Of a DNA stretch of 64,000 nt, positions 57,566-64,000 are shown piece by piece (the stretch's first letter is position 1; each line of letters opens with the position of its first letter). The stretch spans positions 23,838,501-23,902,500 of the forward strand of contig OY756957.1 of NCBI GenBank assembly GCA_963580455.1, read 5' to 3'. This DNA is from Euonymus europaeus (taxonomy: Eukaryota; Streptophyta; Magnoliopsida; Celastrales; Celastraceae). The notes beneath the pieces are model-generated. The model saw nothing but the letters and a program-made list of their open reading frames with translations. It did not search any database and had not been told where the DNA came from. Made by a program: the position numbers and the translations under genes.

Positions 57566-60041
57566 GAATAAAGAGAGAGAGAGAGACCATTGAACCTCAG
57601 AAAGCTTGCACCAATTTGTAACATGACTTGGACTAAGCCAATCACCAATCACATTCTAAGCTATATTATAAAATAAATAAAAAAGACAACAAATCTCTAT
57701 AGTTGATTAATTGCACATAAAAACATATGAAAGAGTTAGCTAATTAACCTTCATTGGTAATCTCAAATAATTAAGTGTACACATAGGGCCTTGCAAAGAG
57801 AAAGTCTTTAACATCATCAATAAATCATCTTTATTGTTTTTAAGTCAAATGGTTAAACTCGAGGTGACGTTATTATAGTTTAAAAACCCCTTAATAATAT
57901 GGGGATAAACAATCCTTAATTACTTAATTAGTTATCCTCCTAGTATAGTAGTATATAAAAGATAAAGTATCTATTGACTATTGATTTGTGTAATTAAACA
58001 TATACTATGTACCAAGGGTTTGTGTGTCTGTATATATATACACACATATATACACACAGGTACAACATTATTTATTAGTATATTTAATCTGATTATTACT
58101 AGTCAATGAGCAAGCTATGGTTCGATGGATGTATGACATGTGGGTTGTGACAGATATATATACATGAATATATATAATGCAAGCTAGACAAAGTCGTTGG
58201 AGGATTAGAAGGGAATATTTTGGGGAGGACGAAAAGGAATAAGAAACTTGACAAAGGTATGTGGAAATTAGGGTTTAACTATGACAATGCAACCAACCAT
58301 ATGAAAGCAAACAAACTAGCCTTTAGGGACATTGTGGGTTGGTTTGGGTTGGGTCGGGAGTCATCAATATTCATCAATTGGGTCCAATCTAATATAATCA
58401 ATATCGTCTTGACAATTACACCCTCCTATTTAATTCATCTCCCGGAACACACCATCACCACCATATATTCTATTTACTCCTTTATGGCAAGTGAAGTTTT
58501 CAATACCATACGTGGCAAAATCAATACCTAATACTTTTTTTTTAATATGAATTTCTTTAAAGTCAATGTCATTGGAGAGACTAGAAATAGTTACAACATT
58601 TTGATATTCTTACTTCAGTTCCTCTCACACAAATAACGCATTTTACGATAGATATTTCGAGGACGGTTTAGGAGGAAAAAGAAGTGTCTTTGGTCTAGAG
58701 CGAATATTATCACTGTGTATATATTTGGGCTTGATTTTGTAACATTATTCTTAATCGTGATTAAATTGAAATTCAGGATTTAACAATGATATTAAAAAAA
58801 AAAATCAGTGCTGGATAGCTAGTAGTCACTAACTTAATTAGTTGGCTTTGTTCTCCTCATTACTTGATTCTCCCTATCTATACATATATTGATTGTTCTT
58901 TGAAGGGCAAATATTCTTTTCCTTCGTGAGTGAGAACTTAAGAAACTAAAAATTAGATTCTGATTTTGTTCATTTTGTCCCCTTTGAATAATCACAAAAG
59001 CAAAACACATGTGGCATATATTTATAAATTGTGAACAGAACAATACACATGCATGTAAGACTTCTTGGTCATTTGCATTATTGTCTTAATGATTTGAATT
59101 TTCTTTTTGAGGAGAGAATGAGAGAGATAGAGACATAGGAGAGAGGAGGATGGGGGAGATGGAATTTGTCCAGAAATGTGTATTTCAACCCGGCCTCTAT
59201 ATACGGAGTAGATATTAGGATATATACATATATTTGTATATATTTATAATTATGTGGAGTAGTTTAATTCCTTATTGAGGTTGTGTAAAGACTTTTACTT
59301 TATGCTCTAAATCTTAAAATATCTGATATTAAAACTAGTTAAACAATTATAAACTCTAAAATTCTAAATCCTAAACCTAAAATTTTAAATATTAAAACCA
59401 CAAATTCTAAATTCTAAATTCTAAATCCTAAATCAACTTCATATATTTGGTACGAGATTAAAAGTAAATGTCATTACATAAATACAAATAAGCACATTTT
59501 TACTGGAGAATTCCTGAATTATGTGTTTATAAATATATTCCAGAAAAAAACAAACAAATAAAAAAAAACATAGCAACTTTTGCGTCTGTGGTATTTGACT
59601 ATAGAGAAAAGGAGAGAGGGAGAGAGAGGACATAGCCTTTGTTGAAGTGTCACTTTCTTATATATACTCTCGAGGTATAAGCAACAACAACGCAGACACA
59701 TCTCTCTCTCCATTTCCCAATCCTCTCTAAATTTTCTGTTCTTCTAGCAACACCGCACATCTCTCTCTCTCTCTCTCTGAGTATGTTTGTTCCTTGAAGA
59801 GGAGAAGAAGCAACTTCTTTTCTTCCCTCCTTTCATTCTCTCGCCTTTTACCCTTAGTAACATAGAAAGTGATAAAATTTGCCCTTATTTTTCCAAAGAA
59901 GAAAAAGACCCACTTCAAAAGATCTAATCTTTTTTGTGCTCTTGCTTTTGGGTTCTCTTTATTTGATCTTAAAGAGGCCAAAGATTGATAATTTTCATCA
60001 CTAGTGTTGCAGAACAAGAGGGAGAGAGGAAGAACAAAATT
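57566..60041. other. Intergenic region and 5' region of the KANADI gene
   Basis: No gene recognised. It contains GA/CT and TA microsatellites (57570-57587, 58028-58058, 59760-59778) and repeated CTAAATTCTAAATCC-like units at about 59300-59435. The last 300-400 bases, CT-rich and then GA-rich, are probably 5' UTR of the KANADI gene, whose start codon is at 60042. Confidence 0.5.
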
Positions 60042-63000
60042 ATGTCTTCTTCTTCGAATCCGATTATTCCTGACCTTTCACTCCATATAAGCCTCCCCAA
60101 CAGTGCACCTTCCTCTATCTGCACCACCACAAACGAACCCGATTCGTCTCTCGGCCTCAAATCGCTCAGTGACAGCTCGGCGGCCGCCACCCAACTCTGC
60201 CTCTCATACAACAACAACTCTTCTTGCTTGGAAGCAGAGAGTCCCTGGAGAAGAAGCAGAAGAGAGGATTATCATCAGAATCAGAGAAATCTTTCTCAAT
60301 GCAATCAAGGGATTTCAGTCCTTGATTTGTCAGGACTACAACCCATTAAGGGGATTCCAGTCTACAACAACAACAACAACCACATAGAGACGGATCCAAG
60401 ATTTCGATTCTACCCGTATTCTGCTTCACCAGGAGGAGGCGGAGGAGGAGGAGGCGGAGGCGGAGGAGGAAGGTTTAATGGGATAACAATGGAGGCACTG
60501 AGACAACAACAGCTTCAGTACTACAGCAACAGCAGCAGCAGCAACCAATATGGGTGTAACGGTACGGATCAATATTCTTCGTCATATAATTCAATAATGA
60601 TGAGATCAAGACTACTCATGCCCAATAAGTTGCAAAACAAGAGGAACATGAGGGCACCGAGAATGCGTTGGACTAGTTCTCTTCACTCTCGTTTTGTTCA
60701 TGCTGTTGAGCTCCTCGGTGGCCATGAAAGTAATAATCAATTTCTCTCTTCACTGTTCACAATACCCAATTTTTTTGTAAGTTTGTTTGTTGAACTGGTA
60801 TTTGATTCTGGGTTTGGATTCTTAGGGGCCACTCCAAAGTCAGTTCTGGAGCTGATGGATGTCAAAGATCTAACACTCGCACATGTCAAAAGCCATTTAC
60901 AGGTATTTTTACTTCAACATCTATGGTTTTTTTCCTCTTGGTAGTGTACTGTACTGTTGTGTGGGGATTGATAAGGAGGAGGAAGAAGAAGAAGACGACG
61001 ACGACGACTTTGTATGTCTAATCTTTAGGCACAAGAGCCGATGAGAGTCAGTGAGAGTGAATGCACAGTTGAGTCTGTATTCTGGTCATTGTGTGATATA
61101 CCGGACAAGTTCTACTTTTTTGAGGAAGAGAGAGAGCGGAGAGCGAGAGAGAGAGAGAGAATTAGAGCAGATAGCCATCATTTCTCAATAATACAAAAGC
61201 AATTACTGTCCTTACCAAACATCAACCTCGTGAATATTAAAACAAACAAACCAACTAATAATAATAGATCATGCAAACAGAAGAATCTCTCTCTTTTGAC
61301 TGGGATTTTCTTTGTTTTTGAATTAACTTCATTTTTTTTGTCTGTTTTTGCCATTTTCAGATGTATAGAACTGTAAAGAGCACTGACAGACCTGCAGCTT
61401 CCTCAGGTACTCCATATAACTTCGTATTGTTTACACCATCCGGCATTTACAATTAATTTAGCTGCCTCCCTCTCATTAATTACTATGACAATATATTGAT
61501 TTAATTTCATTGGATTTTGCATCCCCTTTTAGACCCTAGCTCACATGCATAAATTCATATATTGACTCTAAGTAAAAACCAAACCATATGAATTCATATT
61601 TTGATTTTGCTTTTTCAGATGGATCTGGTGAGGAAGACGTCTTACATGTCCCATCTTCTTCTGTGAATCAAAATGCAAATATTTTACTCAACCGGAAAGG
61701 AGCATCGAATGCATCAATGGAACATAAAAATGGCTATCTTTCTCCACCTAATAATCTATGGAGTAATTCCTCTAGGTATTGACCTTCTTCCTTCTCGATC
61801 TATATTGCTTTCTTTCATTGTCGTTGTTAATTTTTCTTTATATGCATGGACATTTTGCATTGTGAAAATAATCGCATTTCTCTGAAACTAGAAAGAACAA
61901 CTTTATATATGTACAGCCTTTGCTTGTAATTTGCTTCTTTTTTGGTTACTTTCAGATGATCTACAATGAGTTGCATGTAATGCTTAGCTTCGGTAGGCAA
62001 AGAAAAGAAAAAACTAGTTTAAAAAAGAAACTCAAAAAGTCAAATCAAAAAAATTACCTCTGTCAACAGTCAAACTTTTCTACTTTTTTCTCCTCCTTGC
62101 CCTATTATATGACATGATAAAATGCATAATGCATCCATTTTGACATAATGCTAATTAAATTACTCATGCACCATTATAACACTTTATTTTATTTTAGGGT
62201 TTATAAGGAATCAATTAATTAATTATGAGGTGAGACCCAATTAAGTATCTACTTCCCTTTCAATTAACATGTTGTAGAAAGAGTACAATGTATAACTCAT
62301 TAATTAAGGACAATAACCTCAACAATATATTTGGATGATAGCCTAGTTAGTGAATCTCTCTGGAGCCAAAGTCATATGGACTAATTTGGGAGAACTCATA
62401 TTCAATTTTCATCGTAAGCAATATCCTTACGATCAAGCGCTGATCAAAGTGTTGTACTCGATTATGAAAAAGTATAAAAATACAATATCCTCATCCATGC
62501 AGTGCCCTTTCATTGCTTATTGGATTATAGGAACACAAGCTTAATCATTAGATAGTATACTCGGTTAGATGAGATTTAGTTGGCCTGAAAGATTATGGTA
62601 ACATATATATATATATATATATATTAGACAGTAAACCATAGGTTTTCGTCTCGAGTTCGAGCTCCCCAACCCAAACCCATTCCCCAAACAAAAAAAATAA
62701 AATAAAAATCATAGGCTTTTACTTCCAAATATAAATAGAAGCCAGTTCTCGTAATGCATGAAAATGAAGTATATATAAATCATGGTGTGGTTTGGGAAGG
62801 TTTTTCTGTTTTCTTGCTGGCTGCTGCTGCTGCTGTGCGTGGTTTTGTGTTCCTTTTGGTTGGTTTTGCTGCTGTCTCGCTTTGGTTTAGTTGGTGTTGT
62901 TTCTTGGTTTCCCATCGTCGGCTATCTGGCTTGTGTTTCTTTGTTCTTTTTATTAAAATCAGTATTCTTATAAATAAATAAATAATATTAAAATGAAATA

Positions 63001-63955
63001 AGTAAAACAAAGTTAAGAATATACTCTGTGGTCACTATTCTCAATTATCAATATTTTCAAGATAGGAAAATAGAAGAATTCATCATTTAACGGCTAGAAC
63101 TAATTAGAAAGTTATTATAATTTAAAAATAAAAAATAAAAAATTATGTATTTGTTATTGCCAGGAATCAGAAATTTTATTATTAATTTTCAGCATATCAT
63201 AACAATAAATAATTTTATAATAAAAAATAAGATTGTTCTAATTATAAGCCCATGCATACTTATGCATTGAACAAAAGACTATATATCTTACTGCATTTCT
63301 TTTTTGGATATCTTACTTAGAATTTTGAGAATATAAATGATAGCTAGCTGACTGAATTAACAAAAGAATCCTAAACTAAAGGATCGCTCTTAATACTTGT
63401 ATGTATATATATGTATGTTTTAACTGGTAGAGCTGATGAGGGAGAGGTTGGTCGGTCCTCTTCAGCACAACAAAGTAGGCTTCTATTAGGGCATATGCTT
63501 TTTACATACATATATATATATATATATAGATATATAGATATATATATATATGCCTTACCTGAACATGTCTTGAATCTCCTTTTCCTTTCTTTTTACACAC
63601 ACAGATACATATGTGTGTGTGTGTGTCAAGAATGGGGCGCAATAGCATCAAAAGAGTAATGAAATGAAAGAGTGGAACTGTTCTAGTTGTAGATGAATCA
63701 ATGTGATAATTATATATGGTGTTTGGTGCAGCAGAGGAGCTTGGACGACGCAAACCAATTCCAGGGATGAGGATGTCCTTAGACCGGATATCGGCTTTTC
63801 CTCCCAGCAAACATTCTCTAATTTATTTGAGGTATGTTTGCAAATGCATATATATACATATTCTTCTGCATGAATATGCCCAATTGCCAATATATATGTA
63901 TATTCATCAAAGACTAATTAAATGTCAATAGATATTTTCTGAGGACGATTTAACG
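60042..63955 (+). CDS. KAN1: KANADI GARP-family transcription factor, KAN1-like, cut by the right window edge
   Basis: Nuclear DNA-binding protein that sets abaxial (lower-side) identity in leaves and organs, usually as a repressor opposed to HD-ZIPIII genes. Exons in the window: 60042-60729, 60826-60902, 61361-61406, 61619-61775, 63735-63831, 63932-63955; the gene continues beyond 64000. The start MSSSSNPIIPDLSLHISLPN carries the conserved KANADI N-terminal motif and GIPVYNN follows at about 110. Next are a run of 13 glycines, then the GARP domain at about 204-261 (RAPRMRWTSSLHSRFVHAVE, then SVLELMDVKDLTLAHVKSHL and QMYRTVK), split by introns 1 and 2 as in other KANADIs. SDGSGEE and WSNSSR after it resemble KAN1 most. 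Intron 1 is only 96 bases. Exon 5 has a CAGCAG tandem acceptor. The family's EFTLGRP-type C-terminus is not in the window. Confidence 0.93.
61776..63734. other. Intron 4 of the KANADI gene with LINE-like and microsatellite DNA
   Basis: A nearly 2-kb AT-rich intron. It holds an AT repeat at 62603-62624, a T/G-rich stretch at 62785-62960 ending in (TAAA)-type tail ATAAATAAATAAATAATA, which resembles a truncated LINE 3' end on the plus strand, and TA/GATA microsatellites at 63508-63552. Open frames here (62709-63010, 63411-63931) are not coding. Confidence 0.5.
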
Positions 63956-64000
63956 GTAAGTTTTAATTTGAGAGTATTAATTAATGTGTATTATTGGTGG

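Overview
This window is nuclear DNA of a flowering plant, most likely a eudicot. The genes have GT-AG introns and match plant-only families (KANADI, a Shaker channel with a KHA domain, a MKK7/9-clade kinase kinase, a plant U-box/ARM ligase, a chloroplast DUF760 protein). The spaces between them are AT-rich and full of plant transposons. No prokaryotic feature, CRISPR array, rRNA or tRNA was recognised. I cannot name the species.

Host genes, left to right: a likely non-coding first exon at the left edge (minus, about 65-200); an intronless MAP kinase kinase of the MKK7/MKK9 clade (minus, 1596-2546); a 13-exon outward-rectifying K+ channel of the GORK/SKOR type (plus, 26437-34314, 819 aa after splicing); a 4-exon BAP31-like ER membrane protein (plus, 35050-37871, 129 aa); an intronless U-box E3 ligase of the PUB20/21 type (minus, 39166-40485); a 4-exon SSU72 RNA polymerase II CTD phosphatase (minus, 42167-45623, 193 aa); a 3-exon chloroplast DUF760/UV-B-induced protein (plus, 52330-54261, 426 aa); and a KAN1-like GARP transcription factor (plus, 60042 to beyond the right edge). 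Every spliced model that lies wholly inside the window stays in frame and sums to a multiple of three. The genes are separate plant transcription units with no operon logic. MKK, GORK and PUB20/21 types are all known in stress or guard-cell signalling, but nothing here shows they act together.

The stretch 3-26 kb is mostly transposon debris. It holds a decayed Ty1/copia copy (7.1-10.2 kb) split by a hAT-like element; a structurally complete 4,044-bp copia element (15037-19080) with 229-bp LTRs, 5-bp target duplication and initiator-Met tRNA primer site, whose gag-protease block is inverted; a CACTA-type terminus repeated at 50.8 kb; and a nested foldback Mutator-like element (22342-23369). 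At 46.5-51.4 kb is a gag-only Ty3/gypsy relic with a minisatellite and a divergent opposite-strand ORF beside it, then the second CACTA-type copy. Several palindromic MITEs lie between genes, one about 130 bp upstream of the SSU72 start codon.

Most worth a second look: the copia element with an internal inversion at a 6-bp inverted microhomology; a GYGE instead of GYGD filter signature in the otherwise intact GORK-like channel; the palindrome-within-palindrome element; the gag-only gypsy relic with an unidentified protein-like ORF; and the CACTA terminus whose flanks were copied with it.
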